Numbered from the stretch's first letter, positions 1 through 8,615 are shown. The stretch is 24,282 nt of DNA from JAUWVG01 sp964633715 (GCA_964633715.1 CAZWHQ010000054.1:1-24282); one strand, 5' to 3'. The notes: generated by a model from the letters alone, not told the origin. A program made the numbers and translations.

Positions 1-38
1 TTCTATATAATCAAAGCATCGATTTTGAGGAGGAGTTC

Positions 39-938
39 ATGCTGAAAAAAATGGTCTTTATTTCATGTCTTCTTTTTTTATTGATAGTGTCTCCGTCATC
101 TCTCTTGAGTCAACAAGGCACAAATATCTTCCTGATCCAGATTACGTCTGACGGAGAGAAACTAGTTTTTGTCCATCCAGTTAAAATCAATAGAACTGAT
201 GGATATAACAATCAGCCATTTTTCCATCCAAATGGGGAATCGCTTTTTTATTCTTCAGGACAGGGATCGAATACAGATATCTATCGTTATACGATCGAAA
301 CAGGACAGACGACCCGTCTGACAGACACACCAGATGCAGAATACTCTCCAATTGTGATGCCCGGAGGAAAACAGTTTTCAGTTATCCAACTGATAATTAG
401 CGAAGGGGAAAGTAAAGGGGCTCAACCGTTGATCGCATTTCCTCTGGACGGTGGAGGAGAGCCCAGCTTGATCTATGAGGACGGAGAAAAAGTGGGATAT
501 CATGCCTGGATAAATTCAGAAAAAGTGGCCGTGTTTTTGCTTGGATCACCCAATTTCCTTCAAGTCGTGAATCTTAAAGAAAAAACCTCGCTTCGTATCG
601 CAGAAAATATAGGACGTTCCCTCTATAAAATTCCTAACCAGGAGGCTGTCAGTTTCTCGAAAATCAATGACGACGGTTTGAACGTCATTATGAGTTATAA
701 CCTGGTTACTCGGAAAACGGAAACGATCGTACCTATGCTGGATGCTAACAGCTTTTATGCCTGGGGTTCCCCAGAAATGCTTGTTATGGGAGTCGGATCA
801 AAGCTCTATGGATTTAGACCTGCAGTAGACAAAACCTGGCAGCTAATTTGGGACCTCAATGAACTTGGCATACAAAATATCTCACGGATAGCCGTGCATC
901 CAAAAATCCTTTGGATGGCTGTTGTCACCTCCAATTAA
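39..938 (+). CDS. Secreted PD40/TolB-like beta-propeller protein
   Basis: The 299-residue protein opens with a Lys-Lys plus hydrophobic signal peptide (about residues 1-24, ending near LLSQQ), so export is likely. The body consists of WD40-like PD40 blades of the TolB propeller type. One blade reads NNQPFFHPNGESLFYSS followed by a TDIYRY strand, and the next has RLTDTPDAEYSPIVMPGG. The pattern of 'features in data, reformatted for display' repeats suggests a 5-6-bladed propeller filling the whole chain. A strong GAGGAGG ribosome-binding site lies 6-7 bases before the ATG. The length and ends look complete. Such proteins are usually binding or scaffold modules in the periplasm, and no catalytic residues are visible. 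It converges on the S9 peptidase gene across a REP-like repeat. The fold call is firm; the function is unknown. Confidence 0.8.
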   Translation: MLKKMVFISCLLFLLIVSPSSLLSQQGTNIFLIQITSDGEKLVFVHPVKINRTDGYNNQPFFHPNGESLFYSSGQGSNTDIYRYTIETGQTTRLTDTPDAEYSPIVMPGGKQFSVIQLIISEGESKGAQPLIAFPLDGGGEPSLIYEDGEKVGYHAWINSEKVAVFLLGSPNFLQVVNLKEKTSLRIAENIGRSLYKIPNQEAVSFSKINDDGLNVIMSYNLVTRKTETIVPMLDANSFYAWGSPEMLVMGVGSKLYGFRPAVDKTWQLIWDLNELGIQNISRIAVHPKILWMAVVTSN

Positions 939-970
939 TTCCCTTTCTGATTATAGGAACCACAGATAAC

Positions 971-1050
971 AAGGGGGACATCAACCTTATTTTTATGGTC
1001 CAATAATTAACCTTATGAATAGATCAGGTTAAGTATAGTGTCCCTCTAAT
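971..1050. repeat. REP-like inverted pair (copy A) between convergent genes
   Basis: The left half reads AAGGGGGACATCAACCTTA on the plus strand. The right half (about 1028-1050) is the same kind of unit on the minus strand, reading ATTAGAGGGACACTATACTT. The two face each other across about 40 bases. The pair sits exactly between the stop codons of two convergent genes, ending 3 bases from the peptidase stop. This placement is typical of REP/BIME elements and could also serve as a two-way transcription stop. Confidence 0.65.
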
Positions 1051-1053
1051 AAA

Positions 1054-3366
1054 CTACTTGAAGGTGTACTCTATTGGGGGTTCCGCACCAAGAAGGTGTC
1101 TGACAAAGTAATCCCAGCGCCGCCTTTGCCAGTAGGCCCCTTGCCTATAACCGTGACGACTGTTCGGGAAGAGAACAAGATCAAAATCTTTGTTGGCCTC
1201 GATGAGCTCGTTGACAACAAGGAGAGTATTGTAGGGAGGCACATTCGAGTCCATCGTGCCGTGGGCCAGAAGCAGCTTGCCCTTGAGATTTTTGGCTAAA
1301 AGCTGGTTGGCCTGATTATCATAATTTGTCGTCCCGTCCTCATTTTCTTCCAAAAGCCCCTGCCACTTTTCCCCCCAATCGTCTTCGTAGTTCCGGTTGT
1401 CATGATTTCCGGAACCGCTGACCGCGACTTTAAAAAAATCAGGATAGCGAAGAATTGCATCTGTCGAGGCAAATCCGCCGCCTGAATGTCCATAAATTCC
1501 CGCTCTATCGATATCGATCCAGGGGTATCGTACTGCAAGCTGCTTCATACCTGTAATCTGGTCGGGGAGTCCGTTGTCGCCCATATTTCCATAATAGGCT
1601 TCATGGAAAGATTTTGATCTCCTGGGAGTCCCCATCGCGTCCAGAGAAACCACGATAAATCCCAATTCGGCCAAAGCCTGCCTGTCACCCCTTGCTGCGG
1701 AAAAACTGCGGCTGCCAACACTTCCTGTTTGTGGACCAGGATAAATGTAGTTAACAATGGGATATTTCTTATTGGAATCCAGATTTGTGGGCTTGAACAT
1801 AAGCCCGTAGAGGTCGGTTTTGCCATCCCTCGCCTTTACGGAAAAGGGGACAGGTGGTACCCATCCGGCTTCGATAAGGCGGGAAATATCGGCTTTTTCA
1901 ATATTTAAGAGCTTTTTTCCATCCATATCTCGAAGCTCGGTGGACGGGGGCTCTACAGGAGTCGAGTAACTGTCAACAAAGTATTGTCCTGATGGAGAAA
2001 GATAGACAGTATGATTGGCATTGTTTGGAGTGAGAAGCTTCAAATCTGTTCCATCCATATTGATGCAATAAAAATACTGAAAGTATGGATCCCCCGGCTC
2101 TCGGCCCGCTCCTGTAAAAAAGAAAACCCGATTGTCTAAGTCCATATGCACCAGCTGAAGCACATTCCAATTTCCTTTTGTTATTTGATTCTTCACCTGT
2201 CCCGAAATCAAGTCATAGAGGTATAGGTGTCCCCAGTTATCCCGCTGTGAAAACCATATCACTTCATTTGTTTCCGGCAGAATATGCCAGTTGATACTCC
2301 CAAATCCAGATTCAAAAAAAGTGTCGACCTTCTCCTCGAGCACATCACGGACCACTCCAGTCTCTGGATTTGTCATCCGAAGCACAACATGCTTGTGATC
2401 ACGTGAAACAGAGACAAAAGCCAGTTGAGAGGAGTCAGAGCTCCATTCAGCATCGGCCAAGGCTCCACGGTAGGCAATGTGATCGGTGATGGTAGAACGG
2501 TGCTGGTCAGGAGGCATTTGAAGCCTCACGACTCGGGGGCCGTCGACATGAATCACAACTCTATGGATGCGGAATATCTCTTTGTCTTCAGGAAGGGGAT
2601 ACTTCCATGCCTCCAAAGTGGGATGCCCCACATTGGTCGACACAAGGTACATCTCGCCTACACCGCGGCCGTCGTGCTGGAATGTGGCAATCTTTTTTGA
2701 ATCGGGCGACCAGAGCAGCACGGGGCGAGTACTTTTGGTCCAACCGGCGTTGTTTGTTCCATATCCAAAATCTTCCATTCCATCAGTGGTGAGCTGGATT
2801 TCCTTCTCCGTCGTAAGATTTTTTATCCAGAGATTATTATCTCGGATAAATGCACCAAGTTTTCCGTTTGGAGAGAGAATTAAATTTCGGTCAGCCCGTT
2901 GTATCTTTTCACCTTTTGTGCAAATATCTTTTTTGATCAAATAGGTATACTGGATGGAATCAACCTCAAAAGTCAAAGAATCCAGCCTATCTGAAAACTC
3001 AATACTCTGAAATGGCAGCTTGAAGGATTCAAACTCTTTTCCGGCCGCTTTTGACAGAGATATGGCCAGCTTTTTATGATCGAACGCTCTTGTCCTTATT
3101 TTCTTTTTCATATCGACCAAGACAAATTCAAAGCCTTCTGGTATTGTATTGCGGTACCAAAAAAAAGAATCATCGATCCAGTTAGGTCTTACACTTGAAC
3201 CAAAAACAAGAGGGTTCATAAATTTGCTCAGGAATTTTTCGGCAAAAGCATAATCTTCGGCTGTGACTTTTTTTATATCCGGATGCTGGGCAGCCGATAA
3301 AGGAAAGGGTGTCAGCAAAAAAGTCCCCAAAATTAACAAAAAAAGAAAATTTCTAACTCTCCTCAC
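1054..3366 (-). CDS. S9 family peptidase, dipeptidyl-peptidase IV-like, secreted
   Basis: The 770-residue protein has a signal peptide (RRVRNFLFLLILGTFLL, cut near residue 26), a DPP4 N-terminal beta-propeller (roughly residues 110-500) and a C-terminal alpha/beta-hydrolase domain (about 540-760). The catalytic triad is visible: Ser628 in GHSGGG, Asp706 in HGTMDSNVPP and His738 in NSRHGYR. The family removes X-Pro or X-Ala dipeptides from peptide N-termini, here presumably in the periplasm. The start codon is GTG, chosen because AGGAGGGATAAA precedes it directly. The gene lies about 50 bases downstream of the DUF5695 remnant in the same direction, so they may once have been co-transcribed. 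All key residues are present and the ends look complete. The family call is secure; the exact substrate is not. Confidence 0.92.
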   Translation of the reverse strand: MRRVRNFLFLLILGTFLLTPFPLSAAQHPDIKKVTAEDYAFAEKFLSKFMNPLVFGSSVRPNWIDDSFFWYRNTIPEGFEFVLVDMKKKIRTRAFDHKKLAISLSKAAGKEFESFKLPFQSIEFSDRLDSLTFEVDSIQYTYLIKKDICTKGEKIQRADRNLILSPNGKLGAFIRDNNLWIKNLTTEKEIQLTTDGMEDFGYGTNNAGWTKSTRPVLLWSPDSKKIATFQHDGRGVGEMYLVSTNVGHPTLEAWKYPLPEDKEIFRIHRVVIHVDGPRVVRLQMPPDQHRSTITDHIAYRGALADAEWSSDSSQLAFVSVSRDHKHVVLRMTNPETGVVRDVLEEKVDTFFESGFGSINWHILPETNEVIWFSQRDNWGHLYLYDLISGQVKNQITKGNWNVLQLVHMDLDNRVFFFTGAGREPGDPYFQYFYCINMDGTDLKLLTPNNANHTVYLSPSGQYFVDSYSTPVEPPSTELRDMDGKKLLNIEKADISRLIEAGWVPPVPFSVKARDGKTDLYGLMFKPTNLDSNKKYPIVNYIYPGPQTGSVGSRSFSAARGDRQALAELGFIVVSLDAMGTPRRSKSFHEAYYGNMGDNGLPDQITGMKQLAVRYPWIDIDRAGIYGHSGGGFASTDAILRYPDFFKVAVSGSGNHDNRNYEDDWGEKWQGLLEENEDGTTNYDNQANQLLAKNLKGKLLLAHGTMDSNVPPYNTLLVVNELIEANKDFDLVLFPNSRHGYRQGAYWQRRRWDYFVRHLLGAEPPIEYTFK

Positions 3367-3415
3367 TTTATCCCTCCTATTTAAGAAATTTAGTTGAAAA
3401 CATAAAATATTTTCG

Positions 3416-4738
3416 TTACTTCTCTTCTGTCAATTGGACCCATGTCATGCTGGAATCCAGGGGAATGACATAGGCTCCACGCTCTTTTTCCATGTCCCCT
3501 TCGAGATTGAATCCGCCAACGCCGTCAATTTTGGAAGTTTGTTCGATTCGTAATCACCTGAATAGGCATCCCAATCGAGTTTCGAGGGAAAATCGTCAGG
3601 ATTCTCGCGATATTCACTTAAAACGGGAATGGCATTGAGTCCAGAACCGTAATGGTGCAGTTGTCGTTCAATCCTTCTGAGTTTGCCTCCGTACAAAAAA
3701 TCCCAGTAGCGCCGGGCATTGCCGTTATATCCCCAATGAGGAACGGTTGGCATATAACCCAAGATGGAGTTGAGTGACACTTCAGCCTTTTCATCCGCTC
3801 CAAAATACTTGCACCAGGCAAAAACCTCCTCCTGGCCTGTTGAATCCCATGCCATTTCACTTCCAAAAGGATAGGCCTTTTCTGCGGGCTTGATCACATA
3901 ATAATGGATGGACTGTTTAAGACCATCCTCATAGGTTACTGTCAACCGTGCACGGCCCCATATCTGGCCTATCATATTGAAGGCCTCCCAACCTCCATCT
4001 GTTTTTGGCCGTTTGACAATATCAATCGCTTTCCTGGGTTCGACAGTCATTGAAATCACAGGGCTTTTATATTTTAGAAATAGTTTTCCATTCAAACGAT
4101 CCTTCAAATGTCTGCCGAGGCCTCATAGGTTCACTGAGTAACCGATAGGCCTCAAGGGATGTCTGTCCCTCAGGAATGACGAGAAGGGCCGGCCCATGCC
4201 CGCTCAGGCGCGTGACCTGCAGGTATCCTGCATCGTGTCCGATGTATGGATCGAAAAACGAACACACTTCGTGTGCTTGTTCGAGAGAACGACGCGTGAG
4301 GAGGTTGTTGAAGATCATGGGAATCCCAAGCGCTCCAATCTCTACAGGAAGGTCGGTTATGTTTTCCAGCATAAATTTTAAGACAAGTTGTCCCTTATCC
4401 AGATCCCAGGACCGTATAATACGAAGCGGGCAATCTGGAGGAAGAGTGGGAGTCAAGTCAGATCACCCAAATGATAATATCCGTCAGAATCCCGACTTTC
4501 CAACCTATCAAACGGTGTGAAATCAAATCCACCTGCTTCTTTAGGTATAAGTGCGGCGAGCGTCTGCGAAGCCTTTACTATTTTGACAAGAAAATCAGGG
4601 GTATCGAATTCAATGAAACCCTGGTCCAATCCAAGCGTTGAAGGCAGTTCGGGACGTTTTTGATTTTGTGTAAAACTATAAGATACAACCATAATAAAGA
4701 GAAAAAAATATACAAAATTACGGATTTTGCTTTTCATG
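3416..4738 (-). pseudogene. Decayed DUF5695 family gene, several internal deletions and frameshifts
   Basis: Four fragments in changing frames read as one protein in order. Fragment 1 starts at ATG 4738 with GAGGATGAGGG upstream, has a signal peptide (KSKIRNFVYFFLFIMVVSYS) and ends in YYHLGDLT at a stop at 4453. Fragment 2 (about 4456-4067) holds PVEIGALGIPMIFNN and FFDPYIGHDAGY. Fragment 3 (4107 to about 3545) holds WGRARLTVTYEDGL, YPFGSEMAWDSTGQEEVF and HWGYNGNARRYWDFLYGG. Fragment 4 (about 3542-3416) holds GGFNLEGDMEKERGAYVIPL and the natural stop. I recognise these as DUF5695 landmarks. The family is usually about 850-900 residues, but only about 440 codons remain. Apparent in-frame joins (IKPAEKA to YPFGSEM; PDDF to KLDWDAYSGDY) and a frameshifted join (FEGSFEW to GKLFLKYKSP) suggest several separate deletions. 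Family function is unknown. The presence of both true ends is seen in the sequence; the extent of each loss is inferred from recall of the family. Confidence 0.8.
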
Positions 4739-4826
4739 CCCTCATCCTCTTTATTTGTGGATTTTTTGGTTTTTTTGCCCGATGCATTTTCGGATGAATA
4801 TATCATCTAATAAATGACCAGTCAAT

Positions 4827-4883
4827 CCCGTCCCCAATTCAATACAATTAGAGGGACATCATACATAATTCGCACATTAAATT
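4827..4883. repeat. REP-like repeat (copy B)
   Basis: AATTAGAGGGACATCATAC starts at 4847 and runs into ATAATTCGCACATTAAATT. A shorter opposite-facing GTCCCCAATT lies just before it (about 4830-4839), so the two make a tail-to-tail inverted pair. It sits between the divergent DUF5695 remnant and the mannosyltransferase gene. Confidence 0.6.
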
Positions 4884-4892
4884 ATACAGGGA

Positions 4893-4921
4893 TTGCTATA
4901 GATAACTCATTGTTTTATCTT
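4893..4921 (+). promoter_or_regulatory. Candidate promoter for the QTMAN-like gene
   Basis: TTGCTA (4893-4898), a 17-base spacer and TATCTT (4916-4921) form a plausible housekeeping promoter. It would place the transcript start about 14 bases before the TTG start codon, and GGATAGAG between them could act as the ribosome-binding site. This is a pattern match only. Confidence 0.4.
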
Positions 4922-4941
4922 TACTAAACAGGATAGAGACA

Positions 4942-6057
4942 TTGCGTATATATCTTATTGAACCCTACTTTACAGGATCTCACCGGACCTGGGCAGAAGG
5001 GTTTAAACAGCACAGCCGGCACGAAGTCAAAATCCTGAGCCTTGAAGGACGATACTGGAAATGGCGTATGCATGGAGGGGCTGTATCTATGGCAAAAACA
5101 TTTATGGAACAGGATTCTAATCCTGACTTTATTTTAGCCACAGATATGCTCGATTTGACCACTTTTTTGTCATTAACAAGGGACCGTACAGCCCGTATCC
5201 CAGTGGCCATATATTTTCATGAAAATCAGATCTCTTATCCCTGGTCAGCCGGGGATAGAGATGTCTTGTTTAAAAGGGATAAGCATTACGGTTTCATCAA
5301 TTATGTCTCAGCTCTGGCCGCAAATGCCGTGCTGTTCAATTCCTCCTATCATCGTGAATCCTTCTTCAATGAACTTCCCAACTTATTAAAGCACTTTCCC
5401 GATTATCGGGATTTGTTTAATATCCCGGCCATTGAATCGAAATCGTTTGTTCTGCATTTAGGTATGGATTTATCCTTTCTTGAAACTCAGAGACCAGATT
5501 CAGGAAGCCACAAAAGAAAAAACAAAACGCCGGTTATACTCTGGAACAACAGATGGGAGTATGATAAAAATCCAGATGATTTTTTTAAGGCCATCGATAT
5601 TCTTGACGAGAGAAAACTCGATTTTCAATTGGCTGTTTTGGGTGAAAACTTTATGCAGAAGCCAAATGTCTTTGAAAAAGCTAAAGAAAAGCATGGAAAA
5701 CGCATTTTACAATTCGGTTATGCCGAAAGCCGGAATAGATACATAAATTGGCTTTTTTCCTCGGATATCCTTCCTGTCACGTCCAATCAGGATTTTTTCG
5801 GACTGAGTCTTGTTGAGGCCGCCTACTGCGGAGTCTATCCTTTACTCCCGCGTCGTCTCAGTTATACCGAGATATTTTCTCCCGAGTTGTATCCTTTGCA
5901 CTATTATGAAAATTTCGATAATCTTGTCGAAAAATTAACTGAACTTCTATCCAATCCGAAATTAATCCGAAATATCGATTTTAAAGATCATCTAAAAATA
6001 TTTGACTGGGAGCAAAAAGCCTCGGAATATGACGACTTTTTTGAAACGCTTCTCTAA
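4942..6057 (+). CDS. tRNA-queuosine alpha-mannosyltransferase-like protein (GTDC1/QTMAN, DUF3524 + GT4)
   Basis: The 371-residue protein matches the GTDC1 family along its full length. The N-terminal DUF3524 domain (about 1-175) shows EPYFTGSHRTW (7-17), RYWKWRMHGGAVSMAKTF (37-54) and FHENQISYP (92-100), followed by NAVLFNSSYHRESFF. The C-terminal GT-B domain (about 195-370) shows ILWNNRWEYDKNPDDFF (199-215), VLGENF, and FFGLSLVEAAYCGVYPLLP (285-303), the GT4 nucleotide-sugar site. Human GTDC1 transfers mannose to queuosine-34 of tRNA-Asp. Transfer of this activity to the bacterial protein is inference; a different cyclopentene-diol or other acceptor is possible. Translation starts at TTG, supported by GGATAGAG 3-4 bases upstream. 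No queuosine-synthesis gene is in the window, and the gene stands alone between a decayed gene and a convergent amidohydrolase. The protein is cytoplasmic, with no signal peptide or membrane segment. Confidence 0.85.
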   Translation: MRIYLIEPYFTGSHRTWAEGFKQHSRHEVKILSLEGRYWKWRMHGGAVSMAKTFMEQDSNPDFILATDMLDLTTFLSLTRDRTARIPVAIYFHENQISYPWSAGDRDVLFKRDKHYGFINYVSALAANAVLFNSSYHRESFFNELPNLLKHFPDYRDLFNIPAIESKSFVLHLGMDLSFLETQRPDSGSHKRKNKTPVILWNNRWEYDKNPDDFFKAIDILDERKLDFQLAVLGENFMQKPNVFEKAKEKHGKRILQFGYAESRNRYINWLFSSDILPVTSNQDFFGLSLVEAAYCGVYPLLPRRLSYTEIFSPELYPLHYYENFDNLVEKLTELLSNPKLIRNIDFKDHLKIFDWEQKASEYDDFFETLL

Positions 6058-6070
6058 AATTTAGACTCTT

Positions 6071-7753
6071 TTAAGAAAAATTGAGCACTTTTCCAGGGAG
6101 TTTGTCTGTGTGTTTTCCGTGATCCACAACAACTGTCCCATTTACGATAACATAGTCAATTCCTATTGGATACTGATGGGGATCTATAAAAGTGGCCTTG
6201 TCTGCGATAGTCTTTGGATCAAACACTACGATATCTGCATAGTTGTCTTGTCTAATAGAACCTCTATCTCTAAGCCCCATCTTAGCGGCGGGCATAGAAG
6301 ACATTTTTTTGATCGCTTCAGCGAGAGGAAGAAGTTTCCTTTCACGAACATAGTGTCCAAGGAAGCGGGGAAAAGTTCCATAGTTTCTGGGATGAGGTTT
6401 TCCACCGCTCAACGGGCCATATGGCGCAAGCGAAGATCCGTCAGAACCGAGCATAGCCAAAGGATGTTTAAGAACGGCTTCGGTTGTCTCTTCGTTCATG
6501 CCAAAACCAATATGAGAGACATCCCGCCCCTCATCAACAATCAGATTGCAAGCAAATTCATACGGATCCGAGCTGACTGCTGCAGCCGCTTCGCCAATGT
6601 TTTTCCCAATCAAGTGGTTGTTATTTTCTTTTTGAACATTGGAAATAACGATTTTTTCCCAGCCATACCCTTCAACTTTTTTGAGCGTTTCAGCCTTCAT
6701 GAACAACCTGATGTCCTGATCCTTAAGCCTTCCTATAAGTTTACCCATGCCGCCGTCTAGAGCCCATTGTGGAAAGATGATGCTCAATCCGGTACTAAAT
6801 GCAATATAGGGATAACGATCTACTGTAACAGGGAGTCCTCTGCTTGCAGCTCTTTCTATAAGGTCAAACATTTTTGGCAATTTCCACCAGTTGTTACTTC
6901 CGACTGCCTTGAAGTGGGCAATCTCTAGAGGAAGATTGGCTGCTTCTGCGATATAGATCGCCTCACCAAGAGCCTCAAGGACAGTTTTGTCTTCACTTCT
7001 CATGTGTGTGGCATAAAATCCTCCATAATGAGAAACGATCTTGTTGAGTTCGATAAGCTCTCCCGTATCAGCAAATCCACTGGGTGTGTATTCCAAACCA
7101 GAAGAAATGCCGAATGCACCCTGTTCCATAGCTTCAGCGACATTTTTTTTCATCGCTTCCAGCTCTTCAGGAGTGGGTTCGCGCTGGTCATCTCCCATCA
7201 CAAAACTGCGTACAGTGCCTTGGCCAATAAGGGTTGCGTGATTGACAGCCGTTCCTTGGCTTGTTATAGCTGCATGAAATCCCTTTAAATCGGTCCAATC
7301 AGCAGAGCTGCCGCTGTTTTCTTCAGTGTCTTGGGTGGTGTCTGATTTTCGCAGTTTTTTAGGGAATGGGGAACCTCCACAGTTGCCGCCAAGTTCTGTT
7401 GTGACGCCCTGCCGTATCTTGCTTTCAGCTTTGGGATTGATCAGAATTTCCCTATCCGTGTGCGTGTGGATATCGATGAATCCCGGGGAGACGATACGAT
7501 TGGTTGCATCGATGACAGTTTCCGCATTAGCCTTTTGAAGATCTCCTATTTTTTTAATATAGTTTCCTATAATGCCTATGTCGGCTTTAAATTCTCTATT
7601 GCCGATTCCATCTACAACAGAACCATTTTTGATTATTAGATCAAAATTTTCGTCTAAACTTCCTCTCAATAAATTCGTACTTAAAAGCCCGACAAATAAA
7701 CCTGCCTTAGAGGTTGTCTTGATAAATTCTCGCCGACTGATTTCTTTTTTCAT
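6071..7753 (-). CDS. N-acyl-D-amino-acid deacylase (D-aminoacylase), Tat-exported
   Basis: This amidohydrolase-superfamily enzyme hydrolyses N-acyl-D-amino acids to a carboxylate and a D-amino acid. Metal ligands are visible: HTHTD in GFIDIHTHTD (about residues 91-100), HMRSED, HFKAVG and the late Asp in LGSDGSS. GGNCGGSPF (about 122-130) carries the cysteine typical of D-aminoacylases, and GKPHPRNYGTFPRFLGHYVRE is the family signature near the C-terminus. The N-terminus ISRREFIKTTSKAGLFVGLL is a twin-arginine signal, so the folded enzyme is probably exported. I start at the ATG at 7753 (560 residues) because AGGGAGA precedes it; the open frame extends 14 codons further, to 7795. The length is normal. 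It converges on the mannosyltransferase gene with a 13-base gap. It may feed on D-amino acids from peptidoglycan or detritus (inference). Confidence 0.9.
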   Translation of the reverse strand: MKKEISRREFIKTTSKAGLFVGLLSTNLLRGSLDENFDLIIKNGSVVDGIGNREFKADIGIIGNYIKKIGDLQKANAETVIDATNRIVSPGFIDIHTHTDREILINPKAESKIRQGVTTELGGNCGGSPFPKKLRKSDTTQDTEENSGSSADWTDLKGFHAAITSQGTAVNHATLIGQGTVRSFVMGDDQREPTPEELEAMKKNVAEAMEQGAFGISSGLEYTPSGFADTGELIELNKIVSHYGGFYATHMRSEDKTVLEALGEAIYIAEAANLPLEIAHFKAVGSNNWWKLPKMFDLIERAASRGLPVTVDRYPYIAFSTGLSIIFPQWALDGGMGKLIGRLKDQDIRLFMKAETLKKVEGYGWEKIVISNVQKENNNHLIGKNIGEAAAAVSSDPYEFACNLIVDEGRDVSHIGFGMNEETTEAVLKHPLAMLGSDGSSLAPYGPLSGGKPHPRNYGTFPRFLGHYVRERKLLPLAEAIKKMSSMPAAKMGLRDRGSIRQDNYADIVVFDPKTIADKATFIDPHQYPIGIDYVIVNGTVVVDHGKHTDKLPGKVLNFS

Positions 7754-7843
7754 AGCCATCTCCCTAGCTAATCTTATCAATTTTATTTGATTCACTCAAT
7801 GGCCCGAAGAATAAACAAGATCAATATGATTTTCGCATTTAAA

Positions 7844-7881
7844 CAATTAGAGGCAATTAGTGGGACATCAACCTTAATTTA
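7844..7881 (+). repeat. REP-like repeat (copy C)
   Basis: Two tandem AATTAG units (AATTAGAGGC, AATTAGTGGG) run into GGGACATCAACCTTAATT. This is the clearest plus-strand example of the full unit. It lies in the divergent gap between the D-aminoacylase and blaI-like genes. Confidence 0.7.
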
Positions 7882-7941
7882 ACACTTAGGGTGTTTCAGG
7901 CGTATTAACTATTGAAATTTTAATAAATGTTAAATTATGAC

Positions 7942-7970
7942 TTGACAAAACGACAATTGTCGTTTATCAT
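7942..7970 (+). promoter_or_regulatory. Promoter of the blaI-like gene with operator O1 filling the spacer
   Basis: A consensus -35 TTGACA (7942-7947), an exact 17-base spacer and -10 TATCAT (7965-7970) are present. The perfect 18-base palindrome AAACGACAATTGTCGTTT (7948-7965) fills the spacer exactly, so a bound dimer would block RNA polymerase directly. The dyad type (ACA-NN-TGT core) resembles BlaI/MecI operators. Self-repression by the adjacent BlaI protein is inference. Confidence 0.8.
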
Positions 7971-7971
7971 A

Positions 7972-7985
7972 ACGACAGATGTCGT
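7972..7985 (+). promoter_or_regulatory. Second BlaI-type operator, O2
   Basis: ACGACAGATGTCGT repeats the O1 core with a mismatch only at the two central bases. The O1 and O2 centres are 22 bases apart, about two helical turns, so two dimers would sit on the same DNA face. O2 covers the likely transcript start. Confidence 0.7.
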
Positions 7986-8004
7986 ATTAAAAGGAGATGA
8001 GCCG

Positions 8005-8385
8005 ATGAAAAAACCTCGTAAGCACAAACTTTCTCCTGCAAATCTCGAAATCATGAAAATTGTTTGGGAAAAGGGTCACGTCACAGTTAACGATGTTTTT
8101 GAAGCGATCAACACCAAAAGAGCTGACAAACTGCGACGGACAACTATCCAAGTACAGATGAACAGGCTGGAGGATTATGGGTGGTTGAAACACAGGAAAG
8201 AAGGACGAACATATATCTATTCATCTGTCGTTGAAAAACAGAAGACACGACGGGAGATCTTGGATGACATCACACATCGGGTTTTTGGCGGATCTAGAGC
8301 AGAGCTTATGAAGTGCCTTCTCGAGGATGCGGATGTATCCAAAAAAGATATAGAGGATCTTCGGGATCTTCTTAATAAATCCTAG
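8005..8385 (+). CDS. BlaI/MecI/CopY-family transcriptional repressor
   Basis: The 126-residue protein has an N-terminal winged helix: KLSPANLEIMKIVWEKGHVTVNDVFEAI, then a recognition segment RRTTIQVQMNRLEDYGWLKHRKEGRTYIYSSV. A C-terminal helical dimerisation part follows (about 80-126). In the family, a dimer binds ACA/TGT dyads and is cut by an M56 (BlaR1-type) membrane protease on signal. The start at 8005 follows AAAGGAGATGAG; the open frame extends upstream to 7927, but that stretch contains the promoter and operators and would not be transcribed from it. The next gene begins 8 bases after the stop and encodes the M56 partner, which is destroyed here. The repressor may therefore lack its normal inactivator. 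The gene itself looks intact. Confidence 0.9.
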   Translation: MKKPRKHKLSPANLEIMKIVWEKGHVTVNDVFEAINTKRADKLRRTTIQVQMNRLEDYGWLKHRKEGRTYIYSSVVEKQKTRREILDDITHRVFGGSRAELMKCLLEDADVSKKDIEDLRDLLNKS

Positions 8386-8393
8386 AGTGAGAA

Positions 8394-8615
8394 ATGGCTA
8401 TGTATATTCTCAATAACTCTTTATTGGCCGAATGGATTATCAACATTTCCTTTCAATCAATGATCATTCTTTTTCTTGGATGGGGGATTGTTTGGACATT
8501 AAAATCTAAGTCTGCCCCAATGAGGAGCACGATCATTTTACTGACTATGGTTCTTCTCCTTGCTTTGCCCATGATGAATGTGTCCAGGTCTTCGATCTAT
8601 CCCCGCATTAGATAA
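8394..8615 (+). pseudogene. N-terminal fragment of M56 (BlaR1-type) membrane peptidase
   Basis: The chain starts as an M56 peptidase does, with two predicted membrane helices: LAEWIINISFQSMIILFLGWGIVW and STIILLTMVLLLALPMM. It leaves this frame after about residue 62 and stops at residue 73. The zinc-protease domain with its HExxH motif is absent. Immediately after the break, the downstream frame continues with TonB C-terminal sequence. I infer that one M56-TonB gene lost its middle, with an out-of-frame join near 8580-8593. Its start lies 8 bases after the blaI stop, with GAGTGAG as a weak ribosome-binding site. Confidence 0.75.

Noticed and set aside
2425..2944. Plus-strand open frames of 91-125 codons inside the S9 peptidase gene
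   Set aside because: They are antisense to a clearly coding gene, have no ribosome-binding sites and show no family features.
6110..6760. Plus-strand frame of 216 codons inside the D-aminoacylase gene
   Set aside because: It is antisense to well-conserved coding sequence; its composition reflects the opposite strand and no domain is recognisable.
7927..8004. Longer N-terminus for the BlaI-like protein
   Set aside because: The extension covers the promoter and both operators, and a strong ribosome-binding site precedes the ATG at 8005.
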